64,000 nt of DNA. Source: Pohlia nutans (taxonomy: Eukaryota > Streptophyta > Bryopsida > Bryales > Mniaceae). Position 1 is the first letter of the stretch. Every line of letters starts with the position of its first letter. A program made the position numbers and the translations under genes. Shown here in pieces: positions 12,314 to 24,000 of this stretch. The DNA lies in assembly GCA_022496805.1 (NCBI GenBank), contig CM040088.1:17701001-17765000 (forward strand), given 5' to 3'. The notes under the pieces were generated by a model, which saw only the letters and a program-made list of their open reading frames with translations, did no database searches and was not told the origin of the DNA.

Positions 12314-13055
12314 GTTCTATGCATGATTCTATCATGTTTTTTTATGTAGATCTCTCGACAATGAATGGATTTGACAATTCAATGAAGTTAGCCTTTCTTC
12401 TTTAACTAATTACATTCCTTCAAACTCAAATTTTCAATCAAATTAATGATTAGAATTTTAGATATGGAAATGTAGAGGTTTGAAGGTCATTCATTGATAA
12501 TGTAACTTTAAAAAGAAGTAATTTAGCAAGAGATTGTAACCTATCCATTTTGACTATCCAATTGCAAATTTGCAATTTCTTCTATTTCAATCTTTCAAAG
12601 CCAGTGGAAGTTCATTTTTATGACTTTTGCTATCTAAAATGGCTTAATAAAGGATATTGAATTAAATAGAGGATGAAACTTAACATGCAAATATTTGAAT
12701 GTATTTTGGATATCCAACTCAATCTTCCTCTTTGGATCTCAAATTGACTACAAAATCCTACAATACCTTAAGAGATGTTGAAAATTGAGTTTATTGTTTT
12801 GTTTTCAAGGCTAAATTTAGTAGCATATATTTTCTTTTCTTTTCTTAACAACTTTGAAAAATATATAGATGAAGTCATTATCAATTTCCAACCCCTACAT
12901 TTTTTATGTAGCTCAAATGCCTAAATTGATTAAAAAAATTGTATTGATAAGGGTTTAAGTAGTGAAGTACAATAGATGGACTCCATTAAAAAATTTAACT
13001 ATATTTCATTTCCAAAAGGTCCAAAAAAATCACATAATGAAATCCATAATTATAG
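12314..13055. other. no gene recognised
   Basis: AT-rich spacer between two MITEs. Nothing coding or repeated was identified. Confidence 0.4.
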
Positions 13056-13643
13056 TTAACCCCTAAATGCCCACAATCCTCTCCAAATTGGGCAGTTTGC
13101 AAAGATGCATTATAAAATATAACTAAAAGGGATATTTTGAACTTGAAGTACGAATAAAAGTTGTACATTATGGATTTTAGATTCTATCCATGTGGTTAGA
13201 TCTATGATTGCTATCACCAATATTTATTGAATAAATTTTGAAACTTCAAATTCAAAATTATTTTGTAATTCAGTTACGAACAAGATATTGACAATTTGTA
13301 AATGAAATTTGTTATGATGGGTTGAAATGCAATACTCTAAGTGTTGTGATTTTTTGAGATTTTTTAGTTGCTTAATTCTATGAGTTGATTTTTTCAAGAG
13401 CACTTTTAACCTATTTTGAATTAATATTTTAGAAATTTTTGGCGAATCAATGCAACATGAAATGAGGCATAATTTTTTTTACAAATCATCCCCTTTCTAA
13501 TTGGATCACACATGCATGAAGCTAACTTCTCATATAATCTACAGTAAATAATCCATACTACAAAAAGTGCATGATGGATGAAAAAAATTCGATGAAATCT
13601 GTACATTGTCCAAAAAATGAACACCTGGGCAGTTAGGGGTAAA
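13056..13643. mobile_element. piggyBac-like MITE
   Basis: Left end TTAACCCCTAAATGCCC. Right end GGGCAGTTAGGGG followed by TAAA, a one-base decay of TTAA. The interior closely matches 26956-27531, for example GATGCATTATAAAAT and GTTGTACATTATG. Confidence 0.7.
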
Positions 13644-14457
13644 AGCATGTATTTAATAATAACTTTTTTGTGATGCATGACCAACATTTACTCATGCAAT
13701 TTCAGTCACTCATACCATATTTCACTTTTTGAAAACAAAAACCCCATCTACTATAATTTTTGTAAATTATGTTTTATTGTTTCACTTAACACTAAATCAA
13801 AATGAATTCATGATGAATTCATAAAATTTGATTGTGCAAACATGTATAGAACATTAACACCCAGATCAACCTTTCAAGAGTGATCTCAAAGATTGACGTG
13901 GAATTCATCCTATAAATTATTCGATATCATGTCACTTAGTGAAAGTTTGTAGAATAAACATTTTGAGATTGTAACCAGATTTTGGAAATCAAGCTTCACA
14001 TTGTATATAAAGAATGATTTGCTTTTTGGCAACTTAGTGTCAAAATAGTTTTCAAATATTCTTATTTTCGGCTAATGAAGCATTGGTGCATTGGAGCATT
14101 GGAGCTATGTAGCATTGAAATTCGGCAACTGTATCCTCGACTATGTCAAAGTTCATGAATATACTTCGGTGGTTTTATTACCAACATCACGATTATTTGT
14201 AATGATTTCAAAAATAGTGATTATGTAAACCAATTTGAATTGGTTTTTTTAAATTGATATTTTATGAATTTTTATCATAATTTTGAATGGGGAATTCTTG
14301 TTAGAATTTCGACGTTTCAATTTTTGCTTGATTTATGTCTTTATGTAAGGTATGACTAGCTTTGAGCTTTTGGACATAATGGTTCAATTTGTGTAGCTTT
14401 TGAATATAATAGAGTTATCCTAAAACAAAAGTTGTGTTTGAATAAGATATCATGTGT

Positions 14458-14471
14458 TTTTGCTTCAACAT
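14458..14471 (+). repeat. left target-site duplication of the retrotransposon
   Basis: TTTTGCTTCAACAT, identical to 25235-25248 on the far side of the element. The exact 14-bp match defines one insertion of about 10.76 kb. Confidence 0.9.
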
Positions 14472-16082
14472 TTTTTTTGTTAGGGGAAGCGATGCCGCTG
14501 CCGCTCTGAAGCTTGCATGCGCTGAAGGCCGTCTGAGCTCGGGATTGTGAGCTGGTTGTAGTGGTGTGGCGCCTGTTTGTAGACGTCGCTGTGAACGAGG
14601 CATGCTGGGGGCTTACTACAGACAGATTCCTCACCACTGCAAACCTCTGCGGTGAACTGGGACTCAGTTGGAGAAGTGCGCACGAGAGACAGTGCAGTGT
14701 TGGCACCGGGTGAAGCTCTCAGCAGGCTGGGCTGCAGCGCACTTCGAAACCCAGGAGCTCAAGCCCGGCTTTTTCGGATCTGACGCGCAACATCCAGTTC
14801 CAAGCGTATGTGCAAGATCCACACCGACTGTGCTAGAATCACCTCTGTAGTAAGTCCGCAACCACCCTCCCTCTTCTCAGTGCACCCAGATTCGCTCTCT
14901 AGATTCCTCCCTCACTGTACAAGTATCTCAATCTCCCTGATTCCCTACCTCGATAGCGGAGCTCACAACCTGTCGATTCCCTACCTTGCACACGGCGTGA
15001 CTGTGCACACCCGTAACACACTCCAAGAATCCGTGCGCCTGGTCCCCGCATTTGCCAACCAAGTCCCTGATCCGAGAATCTCGGACCCTGCACTCGCAAG
15101 TCAACTGAACCCGCTTCTACATTCACAAGCGCAATCATCCGGCACCAGCAAGTCAAGCAAGCATTCAGTATCAACTGCAGCTTGTCAAAACAAGTTAACT
15201 TCATCACCTTCAACACTCGACTGCATCAGCCTCAACACTCGACCTCAACCGCCCTGGCAGATAACGCTCACCCGAGGAGACAACAGTGCGAATACAACTG
15301 CCGCAACTGGAACTGTTGAGCAAACCGGAACTGCTGCCGAAACTGGAACTGCTGCCGAAACTGCTACTCTCATGCTTCAACTGAATCTGCACACTACATC
15401 AGCAACTCGATCAGACCGAAGTTCAACGCCCAGCAACAACACCCAGCAACGTCGAGATTCTCAAGAATCAGAAGCTTCAAGGTCGACACCAGCAACGTCG
15501 ACAACGCTGCAGCAGGTACACAGCCGACACCAACAACGCCGACAACGCTGCAGCAACGTCGAGATTCTCAACCTGAACCACCTACATCACCGCCCAGCTT
15601 CAACGACCTGCAGAAGCACGGCGCATCACGCAACATCTGCCCGGCAGGCCAACACCACACTGCTAGCACGAAGCTCCAACACCTGCTGCACAACCCCGAC
15701 GTTGCCAACTCCAAATTCAAGCCGCCTCAACGACATTCCATCGTACCCTGGTAAGACGACAACAAGGGCCAACACCCTCACACAAGGTACGCAACCCACC
15801 CCATCTATTTCTTTTCCACCAGCATTGTTTAAAATCTTCCCTTGTTGTAACCAAAAACTTAGCAGTGTCTCCACCCCACGTAAAGCCTGGAAGACCAATG
15901 CTTCCAGGAGGGGCAAGGAAAACATCTGCAAATCACTATTAAAAAACCAAACTCTAAACCTCCAAATTCACCACATCCACTCTCTAAATCTTGCACACCT
16001 ACGCTTATCTATATCTAATTATATTCTAACTCCATATACTAATCCATACCTAACCATATTCCGTCTGTACACCAGCTACATC
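14472..16082 (+). other. 5' leader of the retrotransposon
   Basis: GC-balanced DNA before ORF1. It is open in the ORF1 frame from 14808, but the conceptual product is low-complexity Ser/Thr/Gln/Asn-rich sequence without domains. I take it as leader, with the ATG at 16083 as the likely ORF1 start. An N-terminally extended ORF1 of 1007 residues cannot be excluded. Confidence 0.5.
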
Positions 16083-17831
16083 ATGTCGACAGGTCCCCCT
16101 TCAGCACACAGCAACTCTCTCAATGATGCCGCCCCAGTTGACACGGAAATGGAAGACGCCCCGACCAACAACAAGCGCACTACCCCCGAGCATGATTCAT
16201 CAAACCAGAAGAAGCCTAAGAGTACATACAAGTCCGTCTCATTGTACCGAGACACATCGCTCATGGAGCTATGGTATGGCTTTCCAGTCATGGAACGCCT
16301 AGCTTATGAAGCTGGCATGCCGCCCCTCAGCACAACCAAAACCGTAGAAGCGCTGACCAAGCTGGGATACAAATCAAATGAAGCGCAAGAACTCATCTCA
16401 GCTAGGATGTCATTCCCACGCATCGAGCAGAAATTATGGCCAACCGCTCGCCCGGACAAGATCGAAGGTCAACACGTTAATGTCACCCAGCTTCCTTTTG
16501 ACATTGAGGTACATCCAGAGACACATCTCTCTCTTGACTACCACTTATTGCTTCATTTTGAGGAACCCGAAACCCCTTTCAGTCAAGATATTATCATGCA
16601 GAAATTTTTGCTTCGCTTGGACACCATGGAAATATTGCTTGGTGATCAGATCGGTGAACCGGTAGCCATACTATGCCACGGACCCAAAACCGCCAGGGTT
16701 TGGTCGGGCATGGTTAAAGTCCATCTCAAGAACCCCGAACTCGACGGCATGGCGCTATTACATGGTACCAGGATTTTTGCCATCCCGCTGGATAACGATG
16801 TGCTCACAATTGCAAAGATCGCCAAGTCATACGATTCTCTCGCCCCAAGCAGCCTACTGTCGGTAAAAATCTCAAGCGAAACCATCCGCGACCTGGACGT
16901 TCACCACCTCATCAAAGAAGTAATGGAGGACAGTTTTCGCCGAGGTCTTGAATTCGAACTTACACAAGCTCAGAAGACCGCAGGAGAGACGTACGGGTGG
17001 TTGGTTACTACTTCACCGGAGCAGCTGACCAAACTCAACGCTGGCCGCATAGGTATTCTGGGTGAGCTACTGCGACCTATAATCACCAACAAAGACCACC
17101 TCTCACGTGAAGGAGTCATCAAAAGGAACTGCTTGGTATTGATCATAAAAGGCCTAAACCTCAACAAAACCGCGGACGAAACCACTGCAGCTTTGAAGAA
17201 CTGCTTAGGTGAGAAGAATGTTGCATCTGTTTTTTACCCGCGTGCCAAACCTCCTCTCCATAGCGGCATAGTAAACCTAGAATGCCTAAATGCTACTGTT
17301 TACAAGCAGCAAGTGCGCAAGTCAGCCAGAATTTGTGGCAAATGGGTCGAATTTCAACCTCATCCCAATAGCCTCGACGGTAGTGCAAAACCAGCTGAAG
17401 AAACCCTAAAGAAATTCGGCTTCACCGACGTCAACAACGCACTTGCCAACACAGTTGTAGCACTACAAAACGCCCCAGGTCCAAGCAAACCGTCCCTCAC
17501 CAAAGCCGACATAACTACACTAGTGGAGGAAGTAATCACAAAGGAAAACAGCAAGCTGCGCCAGGAGTTCAAATCTGACCTTACCACAGTCAAAAACGAA
17601 ATCTGCACCGAAGCACAACTCTACGCCGACCGAATTGATCAGGAGCTGCGGGGAGCCTTGGCGAATCTCGAGCAAGTCATGGTACAAAGCGTCCAGGTGG
17701 TACGCAACCTGACCGGCCCTCTACTTCAATCTGCAGCGCAAACCAGCATCGCAGGAGCCTCAAGTACCGCCGCGCCCTCCAGCACCGCACCATCGTCCAG
17801 CACCGAAGGCCAGCCAAACCGGCCTCGTTGA
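16083..17831 (+). CDS. retrotransposon ORF1 protein (RRM-like segments plus coiled coil)
   Basis: 582-residue frame, intact, in the same element as the endonucleases. Residues 1-50 are polar, with a basic patch (QKKPKS). Residues about 138-245 have a beta-alpha-beta pattern ending WSGMVKVHL...GTRIFAIPL, resembling a non-canonical RRM. Residues about 350-430 (CLVLIIKGLNLN ... ICGKWVEFQPHP) look like a second RRM. Residues about 474-555 form an amphipathic heptad region, predicted coiled coil. The tail is Ala/Ser/Thr-rich. Known: ORF1 proteins of many LINEs are RNA-binding chaperones that trimerise by a coiled coil and coat the element RNA. Here the coiled coil follows the RRMs, the reverse of mammalian L1. 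The role is inferred from context. No zinc knuckle is present. The start was chosen because the upstream open stretch is low-complexity. Confidence 0.65.
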   Translation: MSTGPPSAHSNSLNDAAPVDTEMEDAPTNNKRTTPEHDSSNQKKPKSTYKSVSLYRDTSLMELWYGFPVMERLAYEAGMPPLSTTKTVEALTKLGYKSNEAQELISARMSFPRIEQKLWPTARPDKIEGQHVNVTQLPFDIEVHPETHLSLDYHLLLHFEEPETPFSQDIIMQKFLLRLDTMEILLGDQIGEPVAILCHGPKTARVWSGMVKVHLKNPELDGMALLHGTRIFAIPLDNDVLTIAKIAKSYDSLAPSSLLSVKISSETIRDLDVHHLIKEVMEDSFRRGLEFELTQAQKTAGETYGWLVTTSPEQLTKLNAGRIGILGELLRPIITNKDHLSREGVIKRNCLVLIIKGLNLNKTADETTAALKNCLGEKNVASVFYPRAKPPLHSGIVNLECLNATVYKQQVRKSARICGKWVEFQPHPNSLDGSAKPAEETLKKFGFTDVNNALANTVVALQNAPGPSKPSLTKADITTLVEEVITKENSKLRQEFKSDLTTVKNEICTEAQLYADRIDQELRGALANLEQVMVQSVQVVRNLTGPLLQSAAQTSIAGASSTAAPSSTAPSSSTEGQPNRPR

Positions 17832-19125
17832 ACAACGCCATCGTCAATCGTAACAACCCCGTTCGAAGACTCTGCTCGGTCGTGCGAAGCTGCTGTTCCG
17901 ATCTCAACGCACACAGCCCCGACCCCCGCCTATCTTGCCATTGCCTGTCCCTGCCTCGACACTCAAAGTCGACGGCATGTTTGCATGTAAGCGACCTGCG
18001 ATCGTACCTTCTGTCATTTTCCCCGTATGGCTCCTATGGCCACTCTCTACTTTGTCCACTTCTCTCCATTCTACATCGTTTGTTTATTTTTTATTTTATT
18101 TTTTATTTTTCTACCCACAGTATAGAAACCGCATACAACTCCGTATGCACGTCTTTCTTGCTTTTTCAATACATGTACTTCTCTTATAAAACCCAAAAAA
18201 ATAAAAAAATCTCGTACTTCTTTGGTTCATACAAACTGTACAGACCTACTCTCCAAAACTCTCGCACTGGAATACATACACAAAGCAACATGTTTACACA
18301 AAGCCAAATCCATCCCACACAAAACAAAACAAAAACCAGACCAATTGGTCAAACTACTAGTAGCACCCATCGACAATGCACCACATCAACCACTCTCAAC
18401 AACCCTCATCATTACAAACAACTAATAAAAATAAAAGAAACCAATAATACAAAGGACATAACAAACTCACTTCACACCATAGACCCTAAAAAATACGCCA
18501 TATATAAAGTCCCATAAAACACACCCTCAAATAATATACCAAAACTAACCATCTCCACACAAACAAATCTAAAACTAAAATACACCTCAACACACAAATT
18601 TAGTCAAACACTCTTATACAAACAATCCTTTAAACAATACACAAAAGCACATAAGACACACCTAAACACAAACCATACTTGGGATACTTGGGATACTTGG
18701 GGTCCCAGGGACCCCAAGTAACTAACCATACTTGGGTTACTTGGAGTACTTGGGATCCCCAGGGACCCCAAGTAACTGAACTAGGGCAACATATTAATAG
18801 ACTCCTCAACATACCACATAATCTACAAAATACAAAAAAAGCAAAAACAATAGTTAAAAATACTAAAGTAAAAATCTATAATAATAGAAAAACAAAACTC
18901 ATAATAATAAAACAAAGTAAAAGCCATTATATCACATCAAGACACATTAAACACCCTTGCCAATACAAAAAATTCAAAACAAAAACCTACACACATCTCA
19001 AATCAACTTTACCTACTATAAAACCTACATCGCCCATAAACATACATATCCAATTTTATCAAATCAAGATTAGCAACCCAAACCACTTTAAACGGGCTCG
19101 GCCTACCGGCCTCGCCACATCCTAA
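17832..19125 (+). other. ORF1-ORF2 interval of the retrotransposon
   Basis: No recognisable protein domain. The composition switches here from GC-balanced to A-rich near 18.2 kb. A possible intron runs from a GTAAGC site near 17987 to a pyrimidine tract ending CTACCCACAG near 18120. A 148-codon frame (18679-19125) is in the same frame as ORF2 but ends in a TAA at 19123, so ORF2 has no upstream ATG until the one just after the 2A motif. Confidence 0.5.
18695..18773 (+). repeat. two tandem hairpins (ACTTGGGGTCCC/GGGACCCCAAGT)
   Basis: First hairpin 18695-18719: 12-bp perfect arms around a single base. Second hairpin 18748-18773: the same arms with one change and an ATCCCCAGGG centre. ACTTGGGAT direct repeats precede the first. 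This GC-rich patch stands out in A-rich surroundings upstream of ORF2. Confidence 0.8.
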
Positions 19126-21011
19126 ACCCAAAACATAGCAACTATAAAACATCAAATCAACCTTCAAAACCACCTACAAAAAACTCTACTCTCCAACCCC
19201 ACCACCAACATATACAAAAACAACATTACTAAGGAATACCAAACCCAAAGCAGATACAACGCAAATCAAGAGAATATTTGCCAACTAAACCCTCAAACAC
19301 AAGTATGCACAACATACAAACACATCAACATACACATCAAAGACAAAACAAAATCATACACAAGAAAAAGAAAAAGAAAATCAAAACCCAAACCTAACAA
19401 CAAAAATCAAACCACCTTAAAGCCAAAACATACTAAAAGTAATTATAAAACCAAAAAAGAAAATACAGTCCAAAAATCTTCTTTAAAAAGAAGCTTTTTG
19501 CACCAAATATTACTATTATGCGGGGACATCGAAACCAACCCCGGACCCATGCCTGACCTACTAAAGACACATCCATCTACACATAAAAGAAGATCCAAAA
19601 CATACTTTATACCAAGCACGATTAAATTACAACCAAAATACCAACACTTAGCAAAACAATTCTCCCCTATTCTAAATATAACACATCCAAATCATGCGGA
19701 AACCAGTAACGACTATCCACACTTATCAAATTATATTTATCAAAATCAACATCACCCATCACCAAGAATACTATACACTCTTATCATTACAATTAGTCCA
19801 TCAAAAAAAACATGTGACCAACTCCTAATACAAATCCCAAACCCTGACTGGACAACTCTACTACTAGAAAAAATGTCCTTACTACAAAACCCACCTGAAA
19901 GACACATTTCAACTAAACACCCATACACAGAATTCACAGAAAATAACCAAAACCTAATAAACCCACCAAATACCATTCACAAAGAAATTTACGATTTTAT
20001 TCATCAACACAATGATTCTATAACCCTAAAAAACATGATTGATAAATTCCCATTTCTCCCTATCAACTTATTAGAAGAAACCTTAAAAATATACGAACCA
20101 CTACATGAATATAATCATCCTCCACCACTTCCAAATGCACCCACAATACAACCACAAGAAATACAAACAACAAATTATAATACAATATTTATTACATGGA
20201 ATGCCTCATCACTAAATACGGCCCTTCCAAATTTACATGAACTAATTACCAACACACCCGATGAACCCGCCATCATCACAATACAAGAAACTAAAATAAC
20301 CGCTACAAAATCTACCAAATACATACAAAACCTATTTCCAAAATACAAATTAATTTTTAACAACACACATGCCCTAACAAGATGCATGCAACAAAGAATA
20401 CCATACATACCCGCAAGAGGAGGTCTCCTCACTCTAATACATCAAAAATATGCATACCCCGGCAATGTCACTAAAATCCCAACCCCCAGAGAAATATCAC
20501 CTTATCTACAAATAATAAAAATAGACAACAAACCAATACAAACGTGGCTAATAATTCACATGCATATGCCGTCACATGCAGAGGACTTACAATATATACC
20601 AATGATCCAACAAAATATAACACAACAAATCAATGCACATCCGAATACCACACACATACTATGTGGTGATTTTAACAGAGACATAGCACTCATCGGACGA
20701 CAAAATGGAATCGACACAACCCCACCACAAACAGAAGACATAGAATGGAGAACATTTACAAATAATCTCCACTTAGAATACATCCCAACAAACTGCCCAT
20801 ACTCAAGACAAGGGGACAAAACTATAACCAAACCAGCTTAATAGATGGCTACTACATCAAAACACCAGATAATACTTTATACACATCAACTATAGACAAT
20901 GACCACAACCTCAACTCTGACCACTCACCAGTAACATTATACATACCAACAAACACCTTACTAGCAAGACCCATACCAATAACAAACAAAAGAACGAGAA
21001 TACTAAAATAA
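19126..21011 (+). pseudogene. retrotransposon ORF2 N-terminal part: 2A peptide and AP-type endonuclease (frameshifted)
   Basis: Open frame from the codon after the TAA at 19123. It has a Lys/Arg-rich stretch (RKRKRK near 19362-19380), a 2A-type motif at 19501-19548, and an exonuclease-endonuclease-phosphatase domain. Catalytic blocks seen: TWNASS (about 20194), IQETK (about 20280, catalytic Glu) and CGDFNRD (about 20660). The last block, IDGYY then SDHSPV with catalytic Asp and His at 20919-20924, is in another frame, so a single frameshift lies at about 20823-20838. The first frame stops at 20841; the second stops at 21009-21011. Known: this domain nicks target DNA for target-primed reverse transcription. 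All catalytic residues are present at DNA level despite the broken frame. The only in-frame ATG upstream of the domain is at 19549, right after the 2A motif. Confidence 0.8.
19501..19548 (+). other. 2A-type ribosome-skipping peptide (GDIETNPGP)
   Basis: Translates to a hydrophobic run LLLC followed by GDIETNPGP, matching the D-[VI]-E-x-N-P-G-P consensus. Known: 2A motifs prevent the Gly-Pro bond during translation and occur near the N terminus of ORF2 in some APE-type non-LTR elements. The break would fall between codons 19543-19545 and 19546-19548. Here it would release the Lys-rich leader from the endonuclease protein. Confidence 0.8.
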
Positions 21012-21095
21012 GTAGACCAATGTAAACAACGAGAATACTACCCCATACCACTCACCACTACTAAAATAATAGACCAATGTAAACAACTATCAAAA
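20940..21095 (+). other. deletion scar where the reverse transcriptase should be
   Basis: The AP endonuclease's terminal SDHSPV block and the post-RT thumb-like block (IKQRINMVDTVIRAG) are only about 180 bp apart; a non-LTR RT needs over 1 kb. No YADD/FADD or other RT motif is present. The junction has interleaved direct repeats: AACGAGAATACTA twice, and AAAATAA(G)TAGACCAATG followed by TAAACAAC twice. Such microhomology fits deletion or template switching. Confidence 0.8.
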
Positions 21096-24000
21096 TGCCC
21101 TGCCACTATCAAACAAAGAATCAATATGGTGGACACAGTAATCAGAGCAGGCATAGCCTACAGCTTCTTTGCAGTCCCATATTCACTACCAACTATTAAA
21201 AAACTTGATAAGAAAATTATTGCAATTCAAAAAACAATATGCGGACTACCTAAAAGCACCGCAAACATAATAACGCAACTACCTCATGATTTATTTGGAC
21301 TAGAAGCCTTCTCTCTAAAAAATGCCTACCTTCAATGCATTGGCGAACAACTTCCAAATGCACTTAACGACAAAGGGAGACTAGGAATAATATATAAAGG
21401 GCTAATACAACACATACTTGCTAAAGCCGACGGTGCCGAAGACATCCCAAGAATTAAACGCCAAGATTGCATTACATCACCTATAACACGAACATTATTC
21501 CTTTTGAAAACAGCAGGTGGTATACACCTAAAAAGCACAGAAGAAAACTTCCAACTCCACATGACCGAACTAGAACGTGAATGGCGATCTTCAGTCATAA
21601 ACGAACTACCACACTTAGACCCAAAACTCTCCATCAAATTATTATATAAAATAATGGCACACAAAATTTACAATATAAATCAAATCATCCTTCCCAACGG
21701 CACAAAACTAATGTCACCCAAAGAATTCAAAATATACTATCAAAATCCAACTAAACTAGACAAAAGTGCACTAAACATAGCAGAACAACTCTTCTGCAAA
21801 CCAAAATGTACCCTAGATTGCCCAAATCCATGCCAAATACATTTACCACCCCGCACATTAAGAGAAAAATATAAAATTTATAACCACAGAATAATACCAA
21901 GAACACCAATAAACCCTGTGCAATTCCCTCAACCACCTCAACCGCAACAACCAGCCCCACCACAAAACATAAACAATGACCCCATAAGATTCCCCATTAG
22001 CACAATACTAAACCACAAAACAATTACAACAAAAGACAAATATAAAATATCTAAAAAATACAACACCTATTTATGCCAATGGATAGACGCAAACCACATA
22101 ACATACAATAAATGGTTACAACAACGCGAACTATTTCCACTAAACCTACCAACAGCAATAAACCATAATCTAAACCTACTTACAAGATACTACACAGATT
22201 ATAAAAACAAACACTATCAAAATATCATAAATACACAATTTACACCCGAACATAATAGAGACACAAGATACATCCCACCACCAACAATAATCCCCCACAT
22301 TAAAACATCCACGATTGAATGTAACCCAGAAAGAGACATAGACACAAACAAGTGCACCATTCAAACACAAAATGATAAAACCCACATATATAATGACACC
22401 GGTAAATATATCACCACCATTCCGACTACAAGAATAAAATGGTTATGGCAACAATACAACAACAACAAATACAACATCCACAGACTAATACCTGCTATAC
22501 AAACATTTGAAACGGAAGTAGTCTGGTTATACCAAAGATACGAACACAAAAACCACAAAAAGAATACAATAAAAACACCACACCATACCATTCCATCCAA
22601 CATTCTAGACACACTAATAACAATATTTAATATAACACACTCATACTTTTCCTCACCAATTACATGTTCCATGAAATCTACCCAACTCTACTCAACATTC
22701 GCTAGAGACAAGATTTTTGGCTCACTAGGGACAGCCTTTCAATACAAATGGAAAGGTATCGGATATGCACACCCAAATGACGCCGAAACAGCACAACAAG
22801 CAATACATTGGGCAAGACTAGCAGCAAAACAAGACCCAGAAACTGTCACCATATTAGCAATTCCAGACACCAACTGGTACCAAAATCTATCACCGTACAA
22901 CGGACCCTTCCCGGATATGCACGCCATTATACATTTTGCCGCAGACACCCTTACATATGACGAGCCAACAATTCCACTAGAACCCAACAAAACCCGAAAC
23001 GAACCACTTGCAATGCACATATGGTGTATTCACCATCAAAACAATAACATTGGCACAATAAACCAAATAGACACCATAAACACAACAATAGAAAATCTAC
23101 AAATTTCGCAATACCATACACAAACAGCACCACCCACACCACCAAACACAAAAGTTAACAAAAGCACAAAATGGAACAAACTCATATACCCACCCTATAA
23201 CAATCTACAAAACATGTGGGTACATCCCCTTCCAAATTTCGAAATAAACACTACACTAAAATTTCTACCACAATACAGCTATTACACAGATGGATCCTTT
23301 TTACCACCTAAAGAAGCAGATGATGGCCATTGGAAAAAAGAAAAAGCTGGATATGGAATCTACAACTCATCTAAACCAGATGTACAAATATCAAAAAGAC
23401 TGCCTGGACTACAAACATGCTTCAGAGCAGAATTAATGGCCATACATGAAACACTTTCACTAATCACCACTAAATACATAAACGAACCTGCACATATTTT
23501 TACTGATTGTCTCAATTGTATACATGTTCTAAACACACAACTAAAACACCCAACCCAACAAAACAACCACGCCGATAAAACCATATTAGAAGAAATGGCA
23601 AAAATGCTAAAAAAGCGAACACAACCAACCACATTATTCAAAGTTAAAGCACACGCTAAAATTAACGGGAATGAACACGCAGATCAACTTGCAAAAGAAG
23701 GAACCATGAAAAGAGGTTATCAATTTGCAACAAATCCACACGAATTTGCACATACCACACCTTACTACTTCCAAAAAGACACATGGCCCGGTCGTATCAA
23801 ACGACCAGACAAAGGACCAGTTAGATGTTTGGAAGAATACATAAAGAAACATGACAGAGAAAATAACCTAGAAATACTGGCAGAAGACTTCCCCAACATT
23901 AACAAATGGACAACAAACTCCATCATAGATAACGATATGTCCAATGACTTTTGGAATAATCCAGAAATAACAGACTCACAAAAAACAAGCATACTAAAAT

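Noticed and set aside
14808..16082. N-terminal extension of ORF1 (425 codons)
   Set aside because: Open, but low-complexity Ser/Thr/Gln/Asn; the ATG at 16083 starts the region with domain-like structure.
17828..18517. 229-codon frame after retrotransposon ORF1
   Set aside because: No domain, spans the composition switch and a possible intron; probably chance openness.
23360..23641. Minus-strand frames across retrotransposon ORF2
   Set aside because: Shadows of the A-rich sense frame; no homology seen.
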